DNA from: Arthrobacter sp. zg-Y20
GTDB taxonomy: Bacteria > Actinomycetota > Actinomycetes > Actinomycetales > Micrococcaceae
Direction of reading: 5' to 3'
Length of the DNA: 64,000 nt
Assembly (NCBI RefSeq): GCF_030142075.1
Contig: NZ_CP126241.1
Coordinates: 1,612,001 to 1,676,000, forward strand
Below the pieces are notes generated by a model that ran no database searches, was not told where the DNA came from, and saw only the letters and a program-made list of their open reading frames with translations. Shown piece by piece: positions 53,173 through 62,541 of the stretch. Position 1 is the stretch's first letter. Each line of letters starts with the position of its first letter. The translations under genes and the position numbers were made by a program.

Positions 53173-54761
53173 GAACGGCGGCACGGCGTCTGACAAGTCT
53201 TTGGCCTGTCGGTCTGCCTTTGAGGGTGAATGGGCCAACTCGAGAAATGGTTCAGTCCGATAGATCCGTCCGCTCGGCGAGGTCCACTCCATCACGCCCG
53301 GTTCGGGCTGGGACGCTTTCCAGAATCCCAGTGTTTTGAACCGGTGGTGCCGCCGGCACAGGTGGGCGAGGTTGCCATGATCCGTGGGGCCTCCGTCCAC
53401 CCAGTCCGTAGTGTGGTCAATTTCCGAGACCGCAGTGCTGACCCGGCATCCCGGGAACCGGCAGGTCCCATCCCGGGCACGCAACCAACGGGCCAGCCCG
53501 GCCGGGACTTTCCGCCGCCTGCCCACGCCCAGAACTTCCCCGGTGTCCGGGTCCTGGACGAGGCCGGTCCAGCGGGTGGCGTTGCGGGCGAGCCGGCGGG
53601 CTGCTTCGGCGCTAATTGGCCCGTAGCCGTGCAGCTCAGCAGGGTCTTCGTTGGCTCCGAAGAGTGTTTCCGCGTTGATCAGGACCATGATTTCCGCCCT
53701 GGGCAGGATGCCTGATTTGTCGACACGGGATTTATCGGCGTCCTCGTCAGCGTGGGCATTCTCCGGCCCGCTGCCTGCTGCACGGCCAGCACCACCACCG
53801 TCAGGTCCCGTGCCCGATCCGCGGCGTGCACTCCCGTCATCGAACCGGGCAGAACCAAGACCGCCCATAAGCAACTGGGCCAGAATGTCCGAGCGCAGCT
53901 GGTCCGTGGTCCGGGAATCCCCATCAGACTGTTCACCACGGGCCGCAGTGCTCAGGGCAGTGTAGATCTGCTGCGCTTCCGCCGCACGAAGATACGCCGA
54001 CAGGCAGGACATCCCGTCTTCTTCCCGGTCCAGGGAGACTCGGCGCTTCTCGAACGCAGTGAGGTGCCGGACTGGAATGGTTTGCGGGTACTTCTTCTCC
54101 CGCAGCCGGCGGGCCTTGGCGGAGAACTGGGACCGGGTCTGACCTTGTGCCGCCTTCAGCAGAGCAGCTTCAAACTCCGGCAGCTCGGCGGCAGGAACGC
54201 TTTCGCACTGGTCCAGCACCACCTGGGCATGCCCGTAGCTGAGGCTCCCGTCCTGCAGTGCCTCCAGTGTGGCCGTATGGGCGCCAGATAGGAGGCCGGC
54301 TTCGAACATCAACCGCTGAGCGGTGCCGTGCGGTACCTGCAGGAGGGCGGCACACTCGGCTGCCGCCAGTGTGAAAGCCATCCCGGGTTCCACCGTCCGG
54401 TCGTACTGGCGCAATCCTCCCGGAAAATGGTTTCCATCCGGTTCAGCATCCGGGCCCGCTGCGCCTCCGCCCACGCGATCAGGTGTGCGACCCGGACCAG
54501 GACTTCACCGGTTGCCTGGTCGTCGAAGGATTCGAGGTTCTGCAGAGCCAGCATCCCGCTGAAACCGTCGGGAAAGTCAGTGGCGGTTCCGCTGGTACGA
54601 CCGCCGTCGTCGTCGGCAGTATGCGAACCGGGATCGGCCCGAAATACAGCTAGTGTGCAGGCCGTGCCGGACCCACTCTTGGTACCGGTTTGAGTTGAGG
54701 CCGTCTGGTGTTCAGCCCCTGATTCTTCGGTTATCCGTTCGGTGTTTCCGAGCTGATCCAT
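53170..54761 (-). pseudogene. DUF222/HNH endonuclease protein, frameshifted
   Basis: The N-terminal part runs from ATG 54761 in one frame (VRVAHLIAWAEAQRARMLNR, METIFRED), and the rest continues in another frame from LRQYDRTVEPGMAFTLAAAE to the end. The switch lies at about 54410-54416: one extra base there (GAGGATTTGCGCC instead of GAGGATTGCGCC) would restore EDLRQYDRTVEPG. Downstream are the DUF222 domain and a complete HNH site (CRFPGC, DHTTDWVDGG, LCRRHHRFKT). Either a real disruption or a sequencing error. Such multicopy genes are common in actinobacteria. Confidence 0.8.
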
Positions 54762-54925
54762 GCCCCAAGGATTTCACCCGGCACTGACATTTCCGGACCC
54801 AAAACTGGCCTAACCGGTCCGTCCAAGCACCCTCGAAATACGCGTCTTTTCTTTTCGATTACTCGGTTTCCGGACAGATCCTCATAGGCGCGCTGGCCCC
54901 GCTAGTCCTGCGCTGACGCCGTTAA

Positions 54926-55486
54926 CTAGGCGTGCCCGAGAACCCCACCGGTCCCTGTGCGCTGCCGGTCCGCGTGGGCACGGGCCTTCATCCGGTTGCC
55001 GCAGACGGCCATGGAACACCACTTGGCGGTGCCGGGCCGGCTCCGGTCGATCAGATACAGGTTGCATTCCTCGTTCGCGCAGTGACGCAGGCGGCCCGGT
55101 GCCGTTTCCTGGACCCGGGACCACGCAAGCGCGGCCCGGAACGCCAGCCGCTCGTCCTCCGGTGACCGCATCTCCCAATCCAGTCCCTGGGCGGTGGCCC
55201 GCGGAACCAGGACGCCTCCTTCCAGCGCCGCTGAGAGGCGTTCGACGGCGCCGTCCGTTCCCCGCACGATGTCTTGGAGGCATTCCCGCATCTGCCGCAG
55301 ATGCTCCACTTCGGCGGCAGATCCGCGGCCCCCGAACCGCACGGAAAATTCTCCGCCGGCGGCCCCCGCAAGCTCATCCGCAGGACGCCCGGATACAACC
55401 GGGGTGCTGTTCAGCAGTGCCAACAGCAGTTCCTCGTCCTCGACCATCGGATTCCTTTCAAGCGGGTTGTGTTGCACGTCATCCAT
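54926..55486 (-). CDS. CGNR zinc-finger (ABATE-type) regulator
   Basis: 186 residues. The ABATE stress-sensing half has LLALLNSTPVVSGRPADELA and GGVLVPRATAQGLDWEMRSP; the C-terminal CGNR zinc finger follows as HCANEECNLYLIDRSRPGTA and KWCSMAVCGNRMKA. Divergent from an alpha/beta hydrolase with a 45-bp spacer, so it probably regulates that gene. The 164 bp on its other side show nothing recognisable. Confidence 0.88.
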   Translation of the reverse strand: MDDVQHNPLERNPMVEDEELLLALLNSTPVVSGRPADELAGAAGGEFSVRFGGRGSAAEVEHLRQMRECLQDIVRGTDGAVERLSAALEGGVLVPRATAQGLDWEMRSPEDERLAFRAALAWSRVQETAPGRLRHCANEECNLYLIDRSRPGTAKWCSMAVCGNRMKARAHADRQRTGTGGVLGHA

Positions 55487-55498
55487 GCTAGCGTCTGC

Positions 55499-55528
55499 CT
55501 AACCAGTAAAACAATTGAGAGGGGTTAG
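55499..55528. promoter_or_regulatory. inverted repeat in the CGNR/hydrolase spacer
   Basis: CTAACC (55499-55504) and GGTTAG (55523-55528) with an 18-bp spacer, in the short divergent region. Probable binding site of the CGNR regulator or core promoter overlap. Confidence 0.45.
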
Positions 55529-55531
55529 CTC

Positions 55532-56392
55532 ATGGTTACCGTCCACCACCGCAGTGTTTCCGTCAACGGCCACAACGTGTTCTACCGTGAGGCGGGGCCG
55601 CAGGACGCTCCGGTCCTCCTGCTCCTGCACGGGTACCCGAGCAGCTCGCACATGTTCCGCCACCTCATTCCCAGGCTTGCTGAGCAGTACCGCGTCATTG
55701 CTCCGGACCACATCGGCTTCGGCCTGTCCTCCGCGCCGTCCGTTGGGGAGTTCGCGTACACCTTTGAGGCACTTGCCAAGGTGACGCAGGGCTTCCTCGA
55801 GGAACTGGGGGTGGAGGCATACACGGTCTACACCCAGGACTATGGTGCACCGATCGCCTGGCGGCTGGCTTTGGCCAACCCGTCAGCGGTGCAGGGCGTG
55901 ATCTCGCAGAACGGCAATGCTTACGAGGAAGGCTTTGTCCCGGACTTCTGGGCCCCGATCTGGAACTACGGTGCCGACCCTTCCCCCGAGAATGAGGAAG
56001 CACTGCGTCCGGCCCTTGGGCGCAAGGCCGTGGAATGGCAGTACACACACGGGGTTCCCGACCCCACCACCGTTGATCCGGACGCATGGGAGCATGACCT
56101 CGCCCTCTTGGCCCGTCCGGGCGTCGATGAAGCGCAGCTGGCCCTGTTCGGGGACTATTCCACCAACCGGGCGCTGTATCCGGAGGTCCACGAATGGCTG
56201 CGCTCCAGCCAGGTTCCGGTCCTCGCCGTCTGGGGCAGGAACGATGAAATTTTCGGCCCGGCGGGCGCGACGGCGTTCCTTGACGACGTCCCGCACGCGC
56301 GCGTGGAACTGCTCGACGGCGGCCACTTCCTGCTGGAGTCGCACCTGGACGACGTCGCGCGCATCATTTTGGATTGGCGTTCCGGGTTCTAG
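55532..56392 (+). CDS. alpha/beta hydrolase (epoxide hydrolase/dehalogenase-like)
   Basis: 286 residues. HGYPSSSHMF is the oxyanion loop, the nucleophile is Asp (D103 in YTQDYGAPIAWR) and the histidine is H265 in LLDGGHFLLESHL. An Asp nucleophile points to epoxide hydrolase or haloalkane dehalogenase rather than esterase. AGAGGGG lies about ten bases before ATG. Paired with the CGNR regulator. Confidence 0.87.
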   Translation: MVTVHHRSVSVNGHNVFYREAGPQDAPVLLLLHGYPSSSHMFRHLIPRLAEQYRVIAPDHIGFGLSSAPSVGEFAYTFEALAKVTQGFLEELGVEAYTVYTQDYGAPIAWRLALANPSAVQGVISQNGNAYEEGFVPDFWAPIWNYGADPSPENEEALRPALGRKAVEWQYTHGVPDPTTVDPDAWEHDLALLARPGVDEAQLALFGDYSTNRALYPEVHEWLRSSQVPVLAVWGRNDEIFGPAGATAFLDDVPHARVELLDGGHFLLESHLDDVARIILDWRSGF

Positions 56393-56479
56393 CGGTCCAC
56401 GGTGGAGGCAAACCGAGCAGTACCGATGCGATAGAGGCCGCCAGCCGCCAGCCGGCAGCCAGAGCCCGCAGACCTGCCC

Positions 56480-57091
56480 CTATCCAGCAGCCGGACCGGA
56501 GCGGCGTTCCGGTACGTTAAGCAGCGGCAGCGTCCGGTTGACCATGGGCCCGATCAGGATGGCGAAAGCCACCGTACCGATGCCCACCGTGCCGCCCAGG
56601 AACCAGCCGACCACCAGGACAATGACCTCTATGCCGGTGCGGACCACCCAGACCGGCCATCCCAGGCGGCGGTGCAGGCCGGTCATGAGTCCGTCGCGGG
56701 GGCCTGGTCCCATCCGGGCGCCGATGTAAAGGCCGGTGGCTACCGCCAGCAGCACCAGGCCGCCGGTGAACAGGAGTATCTCGCCGGGCAGTTCAGTCTG
56801 CGGGTCCAGCAGCAGCAGCCCGACCTCCGCGCTTGGCCCTACCGCCAGCGTGTTCACCACGGTGCCGACCCCGGGCCGCTGGCGCAACGGGATCCACAGC
56901 AGCAGGACGCCGATGCCGATCAGGTTGGCAACCAGGCCGAAAGGCAGCCCGGACTGCAGCGACGTGCCCTGCCCCAGGACATCCCACGGAGAAACGCCCA
57001 GCCCGGCGCGGATCATCATGCTGATCGAAAAGCCGTAACAGAACACGCCTATCAGCAGCTGCAGCACGCGGCGCACAAAGTTCCAGGACAT
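56480..57091 (-). CDS. YczE/YitT-like membrane protein
   Basis: 203 residues, about five helices. It shows the YczE pattern: LLIGVFCYGFSISMMIRAGL then GVSPWDVLGQG, FGLVANLIGIGVLLLWIPLR, and GARMGPGPRDGLMTGL followed by RTGIEVIVLVVGWFLGGTVG. Function unknown. Located just upstream, but in the opposite order, of the DHA2 exporter terminator hairpin (GCGGGAC/GTCCCGC, 57118-57153). Confidence 0.82.
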   Translation of the reverse strand: MSWNFVRRVLQLLIGVFCYGFSISMMIRAGLGVSPWDVLGQGTSLQSGLPFGLVANLIGIGVLLLWIPLRQRPGVGTVVNTLAVGPSAEVGLLLLDPQTELPGEILLFTGGLVLLAVATGLYIGARMGPGPRDGLMTGLHRRLGWPVWVVRTGIEVIVLVVGWFLGGTVGIGTVAFAILIGPMVNRTLPLLNVPERRSGPAAG

Positions 57092-57153
57092 AGAGGAAAG
57101 CGAACCCTAAAAAGGGCGCGGGACCAAACCGATCCCACTGTGTGTCGTCCCGC

Positions 57154-58560
57154 TCAGCTCTGCGGGCTGCTGCCGGGGGGTTCCTGGCCGCTCGGACCCA
57201 CCGAAGCGCTCTTCGGATTCCGGATTCCCAGCAACGCGATCACGGCGGCAGCAAAGAACAGCCCCGCCGTCGCCAGCGCCGTCTGCCGGAACCCGGCATA
57301 TCCCAGCGCACCGCCCGAAATGGTGCCCACCAAAGCCACGGCCACCAGCCCGGCCACCCGGGACACGGCGTTGTTCACGGCCGAACCGATTCCGGCCTCC
57401 TCACCGCGCAGCGCGCCGAGCACTGCCGCGGTCAGCGGAGCGACCATCACGCTGAGCCCGACGCCGAAGAGCAGCAACCCGGGCAGCAGCTCGGTGAGCA
57501 GGTTCACGGGCGGCTGTACGGTAAGCAGCAGCAGGAATCCGGCACCGCAGATTGCCGGTCCGGCCGTCATAAAAAGCCGCGGTCCGTACCGGCCGGAGAG
57601 CTTCCCGAAGTAGGTGGAGAACAGCAGCATGGCCACCGGCAGGGGAAGTGAAATGAACCCGGCTTCAATGGCACTGAACCCGGCGGCCTCCTGCACAAAG
57701 ACCGTCACCGCAAAGGAGCCGAGCGAGATGGCCCCGTACGCGAAGGCGGTCACCAGGTTCCCGTAGCGGAAGTTCCGGGCCCGGAACAGGGACAACGGCA
57801 TCATGGGCGCCGGGGCGCGTGCCTCGCGCAGGAAAAAGAGCACCAGTGCCGCGGTGCCTGCGACCAGGGGTACGACGACGGCGGGATCGGCCCAGCCGAG
57901 GCGTTCCTGTTCGATGAGGGCATAGACGGGACCGGCGAGGCCGGCCACGGCCAGCAGCGCCCCGGGAAGATCCAGCGAAGTGCGGCGCAGCCGGCCGGTG
58001 TCCTGCAGTTTGGAAGTGAGCAGGAGCGTTGCCGTCACCGGCAGAACGTTCACCGCGAAAATCCAGCGCCAGCTGGCCCAGTCCACCAGTACTCCGCCCA
58101 GCAGCGGGCCGATGATGGCGGCGGTACCGGTCCACGCCGTCCACTGGCCGATGGCACGGGCGCGCGCCTCGTCCCGGTACGCCGTCGTAATCAGTGCCAG
58201 GGACCCGGGGACCAGGAGGGCGCCGGCCATGCCCTGGACTGCACGGGCGATGATCAGTACTGCGGGGCTCCACGCCAGCGCGCACGCCAGGGATGCGGCG
58301 CCGAATCCGAGCAGCCCGAGCCGCAGGATCCGCAGCCGGCCGAAGGTGTCCGAAAGGGAGCCTGCCAGCAGGATCAGCGCACCGAGGGTCAGCAGATATG
58401 CGTTGACGGTCCACTGCTGCGTGACCAGCCCGCCGCCGAGCTCTGTGCCGATGGCGGGCAAAGCCACGGTGACGATGGAACCGTCGAGGAAGGCAACGAA
58501 AGAGGAGAGGATCGCCACGGCCAGGAGGCGGGTGTTCCTGTTGGCTTTCGTACCGGGCAT
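57154..58560 (-). CDS. MFS drug exporter, DHA2 (EmrB/QacA) type
   Basis: 468 residues from ATG 58560, with CGGAGG upstream. About 14 helices with DHA2 motifs: SFVAFLDGSIVTVALPAIGT, GSLSDTFGRLRILRLGLLGF (motif A) and GPLLGGVLVDWASWRWIFAV (motif C, exporter). Proton-driven efflux of drugs or cations; substrate unknown. Divergent from the tandem small-protein array. Confidence 0.9.
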   Translation of the reverse strand: MPGTKANRNTRLLAVAILSSFVAFLDGSIVTVALPAIGTELGGGLVTQQWTVNAYLLTLGALILLAGSLSDTFGRLRILRLGLLGFGAASLACALAWSPAVLIIARAVQGMAGALLVPGSLALITTAYRDEARARAIGQWTAWTGTAAIIGPLLGGVLVDWASWRWIFAVNVLPVTATLLLTSKLQDTGRLRRTSLDLPGALLAVAGLAGPVYALIEQERLGWADPAVVVPLVAGTAALVLFFLREARAPAPMMPLSLFRARNFRYGNLVTAFAYGAISLGSFAVTVFVQEAAGFSAIEAGFISLPLPVAMLLFSTYFGKLSGRYGPRLFMTAGPAICGAGFLLLLTVQPPVNLLTELLPGLLLFGVGLSVMVAPLTAAVLGALRGEEAGIGSAVNNAVSRVAGLVAVALVGTISGGALGYAGFRQTALATAGLFFAAAVIALLGIRNPKSASVGPSGQEPPGSSPQS

Positions 58561-58721
58561 ACGGCCTCCGTTCGACGTTGCAGCGCCGCGCACTTCCCGG
58601 GACAGCCTAGCCCGGGATGCTGCGGAACGGCACCGGATAACTTCAGTGGAAATGCTGTTAGGGTTGTGTCCGCTCCCGGGAAACCCACGTGCCCCGGGCA
58701 AATGGGGGAAGGTATATAAGC

Positions 58722-59216
58722 GTGTCTGAAAATGGAAAGATTACCGCAGCGCAGCCGAGCGAAAAGCTAATTCCAAAGGTGGGAAACACCAACTGGTTGG
58801 CGGCGCTCATCGTGGCACCGCTAGCGGTCATGGTGGGAGCCGGCATTGGTGGAGATAGTTCCTCAGGTGATGCAGCCGATGCCTGGGCCGTGGTTGCCAT
58901 GTCCATGGTTCCCGTATTCCTGGTGACCATGGTCATTTTCATTGTTAAGATATCCGCCCTGCGCGGCAAGGTTTCCGCTGCGGCTTACCGGATAGGTGAA
59001 TCCCTGAGCCGGGATTACGGCATCACTGTCACCAAACCTTAAACGCTTATTCTCCAGCACAATGCGAAACCCCACTTGAATCCGTACATCATTCCCGCGG
59101 TGGACGCGTATGGCCGGCCGGTCACGATCACCATCAGTACCGATCCCACCGGCTCCCGGGTAATCCCCACTGTCGTTGACGCGGCCGGGTTGCCCGTCCA
59201 AACGCACAACCCGTAA
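58722..59216 (+). pseudogene. two-helix membrane protein, first paralog, broken by a stop codon
   Basis: From GTG 58722 the protein runs to YGITVTKP and meets TAA at 59040-59042. The same frame then continues without interruption as TLILQHNAKPHLNPYIIPAV to STDPTGSRVIPTV and a second stop at 59214-59216. The intact third paralog has Lys at the stop position (YGITVTKPKQLIL), so this is a nonsense mutation. A truncated 106-residue product is still possible. Confidence 0.8.
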
Positions 59217-59231
59217 GCGAAAGGTCTCGGC

Positions 59232-60269
59232 ATGCCATTAATCCGCCGGAAGTCGGCCGTTGTCCCCAGTGAACGCCTGGTTCCGCAGATCGCGAATGTG
59301 TGGGGCGCGCTGGCCTGGGCGTTCCTGCCCGCACCAGTGGTGCTGTTAATCGGCTGGTCAATCAGCGGCGCGCTGGGCAGCGGTGAGGAGCTGGTGGACG
59401 CCCTCGGTGTGGCAGCCATGTTCCTGGGGTTTGCCAACTTCCTCCGCATAGTGATGTCCAACCGGCGCAAAGTCGCCGCTGCCGCTTACGGAATTGCCGT
59501 AAACCTGCACCGGGACTACGGCATCGCAGTGCACCGCCGGGTCGCCCTGGTTGTTATGAACACGGCGAGCTGCAGGCTGCAGCCGGATGCCTTTTATGCC
59601 GTCGACGATGACGGGCGGGAACTCTTCATGAAACTGAGCTTGGATACGACCGGTACAAATGTTGTCCCCACCATCCTTCTTATCGACGGAAAGTCGACCG
59701 GCAAGCAGGGGTATACCCCGGAAAAGGCCCGGCCGGCGGTTGTGCCGGATCTCCCAACCCCTTTAGCTGAAAGGTTTTACAACATGACTGAAAAGACCGT
59801 TTCCGCCGAACCCGGCGAAAACCTCATCCCCAAAGTACCCAACCTGAACTGGCTGCTGTTCGCCATGGTTGCCGTGATTGCAGGCGCTGTAGTGACCGGC
59901 ATGGCCATGGATGGAAGCACGGGAGGCATGGTGGATTTCCTGATGATCCTGATGCTGGCGATGCTCCTCGCATTTGTTGTCCTGTTCATTATTCTGATGG
60001 TCAAGTCCGTACAGGTTCGGGGCAAGGTGGCCGCGGCCAGTTACCGGCTCGGGGAATCATTGGTACGGGACTACGGCATTACCGTCACCAAACCCAAGCA
60101 GCTCATCCTGCATGACAAGGCCAAGCCCCGGATCACTCCGTACACCCTGGCCGCCACGGACACCTACGGGCGGCAGCTGACCCTCACCGTGAGTACCGAC
60201 CCCACGGGAACCCGCATTGTCCCGACCGTTGATTCCGTGGATGGCCAGCCGGTACAAACCGCGCTTTAA
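59232..60269 (+). CDS. fusion of two tandem two-helix membrane proteins (paralogs 2 and 3)
   Basis: 345 residues formed by two related units. Unit 2 (about 1-165) has SERLVPQIANVWGALAWAFL, a second helix, and LHRDYGIAV. Unit 3 (about 185-345) has GENLIPKVPNLNWLLFAMVA, two helices, GKVAAASYRLGESLVRDYGI and the beta-like tail STDPTGTRIVPTVDS. The linker between them contains a Met (ATG 59784) with GAAAGG before it, so unit 3 may once have been, or still be, started separately. Each unit: two membrane helices plus a small soluble domain. No known family. Confidence 0.7.
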   Translation: MPLIRRKSAVVPSERLVPQIANVWGALAWAFLPAPVVLLIGWSISGALGSGEELVDALGVAAMFLGFANFLRIVMSNRRKVAAAAYGIAVNLHRDYGIAVHRRVALVVMNTASCRLQPDAFYAVDDDGRELFMKLSLDTTGTNVVPTILLIDGKSTGKQGYTPEKARPAVVPDLPTPLAERFYNMTEKTVSAEPGENLIPKVPNLNWLLFAMVAVIAGAVVTGMAMDGSTGGMVDFLMILMLAMLLAFVVLFIILMVKSVQVRGKVAAASYRLGESLVRDYGITVTKPKQLILHDKAKPRITPYTLAATDTYGRQLTLTVSTDPTGTRIVPTVDSVDGQPVQTAL

Positions 60270-60290
60270 CTCTTGGAGCGGGAGCGGCCG

Positions 60291-61190
60291 TCAGCAGGGC
60301 TGTCTGGGCGCCCCGAGGTCCAGGGGCTTGAGCATTGAAGAGAATCCCCGCTGCCGGGACCCGGGGCAGAAGGACAACGTGCCTTCGTATTCCACGTGCA
60401 GCACCGCCTTACCGGCATCAGTGAAGGGCTGGTACGCCCCGCACTCCGCATACCGGACGCATTCCTCGTTGACTGAGAAATCGAAATGGTCCACGAGCGC
60501 GGGAATCTGGTCCAGGTCATTCTTCAGGGCCACGGACAGTCCGCGGTCGTGGGCCAGGCCGGCAACGGCACGGTTGTACGCCAGCTGGTCCTCGGCAGTC
60601 AGCGGGAAGCCGGTGTCGTTGCGGTAGCCGTCCACGTTGTCGGGTTCGACGGCGTCGAACCCCTTGGCTGCGCAGGTATCCATGCGGGCCGCCATGATCG
60701 GCAGCAGCACGTCCGTTTGCCGGATGTCCAGCCACTGTTCGTCCGGCCAGCCGTCCATTGTTTTTCCGCGGACCGTGTCCGGAAAGTTGCCGGCATCGGG
60801 ACGGAAATCCTCCCGGGAGCCGACGGACAAATAGCAGACCAGGTGGCGGCCCTTCGCCTTCAGCGCCGCGGTTTGCTCAACCGTGGTGGTTTCGTAGTCC
60901 ACGTCGAAAATGTCTGCGTCAACATCCAGGTCCAGGCTGCCGCTGAGCTGCCACTGCCAGCTGGCTCCCGGCGACGGGGCCCAGTACGACGACGGGACAG
61001 ATGACGACGCCGCCGACGCCGCCCCGGCCGGCGCTGGCGCGGTGGGCGCGGAACCGGAGGACGCGCCGTCGTCGGAAGTGCAGCCGGCGAGGCTGCCGGA
61101 GAGAAGTACCGCACCGGCGATTACGACGGCGCAGGCTGCCCTGGTCCGGGCCGGCCCGGCCCGGCGGGTGGTCCAGGCCTCAGCCGGCAC
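60291..61190 (-). CDS. GH114-like endo-alpha-1,4-polygalactosaminidase lipoprotein
   Basis: 299 residues. Lipobox SGSLAGCTSD near residue 37 anchors the protein outside the membrane, followed by an Ala/Ser/Pro linker. The GH114/TM1410 barrel includes WQWQLSGSLDLDVDADIFDV, HLVCYLSVGSREDFRPDAGN, DAVEPDNVDGYRNDTGFPLT (acidic pair) and SVALKNDL. Such enzymes cut galactosamine-rich exopolysaccharide. Its start overlaps the TetR gene by 11 bp on the same strand. Confidence 0.85.
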   Translation of the reverse strand: MPAEAWTTRRAGPARTRAACAVVIAGAVLLSGSLAGCTSDDGASSGSAPTAPAPAGAASAASSSVPSSYWAPSPGASWQWQLSGSLDLDVDADIFDVDYETTTVEQTAALKAKGRHLVCYLSVGSREDFRPDAGNFPDTVRGKTMDGWPDEQWLDIRQTDVLLPIMAARMDTCAAKGFDAVEPDNVDGYRNDTGFPLTAEDQLAYNRAVAGLAHDRGLSVALKNDLDQIPALVDHFDFSVNEECVRYAECGAYQPFTDAGKAVLHVEYEGTLSFCPGSRQRGFSSMLKPLDLGAPRQPC

Positions 61191-61749
61191 TGATAACCGC
61201 GCGGCAGCTGCGTAGGAACGATGCGGCCAGCGCTTCGCCGTCGTCGAGGTACCCGGCGACCATCGCCCCGTCGCGCAGCAGCATCAGATCTTCGGCAACG
61301 GCCTTGGGATCGGCGGGGGAGAGAGGGCGGACAATTTCCGCAAAGGCGTCCTTGCACCAGGTGCGGTGCTCACTGACGGTTTTCCGGACGGCGCTGGCGG
61401 GGTCCGGATATTCAGCAGCAGCATTGATGAACGGGCACCCCCGGAAACCCGCTTCGCAGGACATCTTGCCCAGCTGGTCGGCGATGAGCTGGAGTGTCCT
61501 GTCGGCGTCGCCGTCCGCGTGTTCCATGGCCGCGCCGATTCCCTCCCGCTCAATCCGGGCCCTCAGTTCCAGATGGGCGACCACCAAGTCATCTTTGCTC
61601 TTGAAATGCCGGTAGAAAGTCACCTTTGTGGTGCCGGTCCGGGCAATGACCTTTTCAACGCTGACGGAACGCAAGCCATCGGCATAGAACAGCTCGGTGG
61701 CGGCCTCGATGAGGCGATCCCTCATCGATACCTTCACAGTCTCCGCCAT
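61180..61749 (-). CDS. TetR/AcrR family regulator
   Basis: 189 residues. HTH: MRDRLIEAATELFYADGLRS, KVIARTGTTKVTFYRHF. A ligand domain with CEAGFRGCPFINAAAEYPD follows, which contains the Cys pair seen in some redox- or drug-responsive members. Divergent from a DUF308 gene across a spacer with a clear operator, and followed by the GH114 gene. Confidence 0.9.
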   Translation of the reverse strand: MAETVKVSMRDRLIEAATELFYADGLRSVSVEKVIARTGTTKVTFYRHFKSKDDLVVAHLELRARIEREGIGAAMEHADGDADRTLQLIADQLGKMSCEAGFRGCPFINAAAEYPDPASAVRKTVSEHRTWCKDAFAEIVRPLSPADPKAVAEDLMLLRDGAMVAGYLDDGEALAASFLRSCRAVISAG

Positions 61750-61806
61750 GAGTTTTCCTTCCGTTGCCCTTGTGCCGCTCCGTGATCAAGACTACAGTCC
61801 TTCGAA

Positions 61807-61828
61807 GTAGAGTGACTAGTCATTCTAC
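61807..61828. promoter_or_regulatory. 22-bp TetR operator
   Basis: A near-perfect palindrome centred on TGACTAGTCA, with arms GTAGAG and ATTCTAC-type flanks; 20 of 22 bases are symmetric. It sits 58 bp from the TetR start and about 140 bp from the DUF308 start. Confidence 0.8.
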
Positions 61829-61965
61829 CAACGGTTCCATCAGTCGTACCGGCGGACCTTCCTGCGGGAAGCACCCGTCGGACCGGCGCGGCCGCTACCG
61901 AGGTCGAGGTGTCCCCTGATCCATCAAGAGACACCCCTTCGAACCCCACAACAGAACGGAACACC

Positions 61966-62541
61966 ATGACCACCGCCAACGCACACGCCGCCACCGCACA
62001 CCCCGCCGGCACCATCGGACCGGCCCTTCGGAAGCTGTACTTCGTCCGCTTCGGATTCGCCGTCCTTTGGGCAGTCCTCATTGCGCTGACGGCCTCCACC
62101 ATCGGCCCGCTCAGCATCGCACTGCTCATCCTTTACCCGCTGTTCGACGTCGGGGCAGCCGTCGTCGACCACCGCGCCTCCCGAGCCACCCGGCCGGGAC
62201 CGCTGCTCGTCGTCAACATGGCGCTCAGCCTCCTGACCGCTGTTGCACTCGGTTTCGCCGTCACCTCCGGACCGGCCGCAGTCCTGGTTGTCTGGGGCGC
62301 CTGGGCCATCACCGCGGGTGCGGTCCAACTCGCCGTAGCCATTAGCCGTCTGCGGTTGGGCGGGCAGTGGCCCATGATCCTCAGCGGCGGCATCTCCACT
62401 CTTGCGGGCACCGGGTTCATCCTGATGTCGGGCGGACCCTCGTCATCCCTCACCGGCGTCGCCGGGTACGCAACTCTCGGCGGCATCTTCTTCCTGCTCT
62501 CCGCGATCCGACTGGGACGCACCGCCAAGGCGGGCGCATGA
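61966..62541 (+). CDS. DUF308 (HdeD-like) membrane protein
   Basis: 191 residues from ATG 61966. Six helices in pairs with the repeat pattern of DUF308 (LYFVRFGFAVLWAVLIALTA; LLILYPLFDVGAAVVDHRAS; VWGAWAITAGAVQLAVAISR). Role unknown; related HdeD proteins link to acid stress. Its stop overlaps the reductase ATG, so both should be under the TetR operator. Confidence 0.82.
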   Translation: MTTANAHAATAHPAGTIGPALRKLYFVRFGFAVLWAVLIALTASTIGPLSIALLILYPLFDVGAAVVDHRASRATRPGPLLVVNMALSLLTAVALGFAVTSGPAAVLVVWGAWAITAGAVQLAVAISRLRLGGQWPMILSGGISTLAGTGFILMSGGPSSSLTGVAGYATLGGIFFLLSAIRLGRTAKAGA

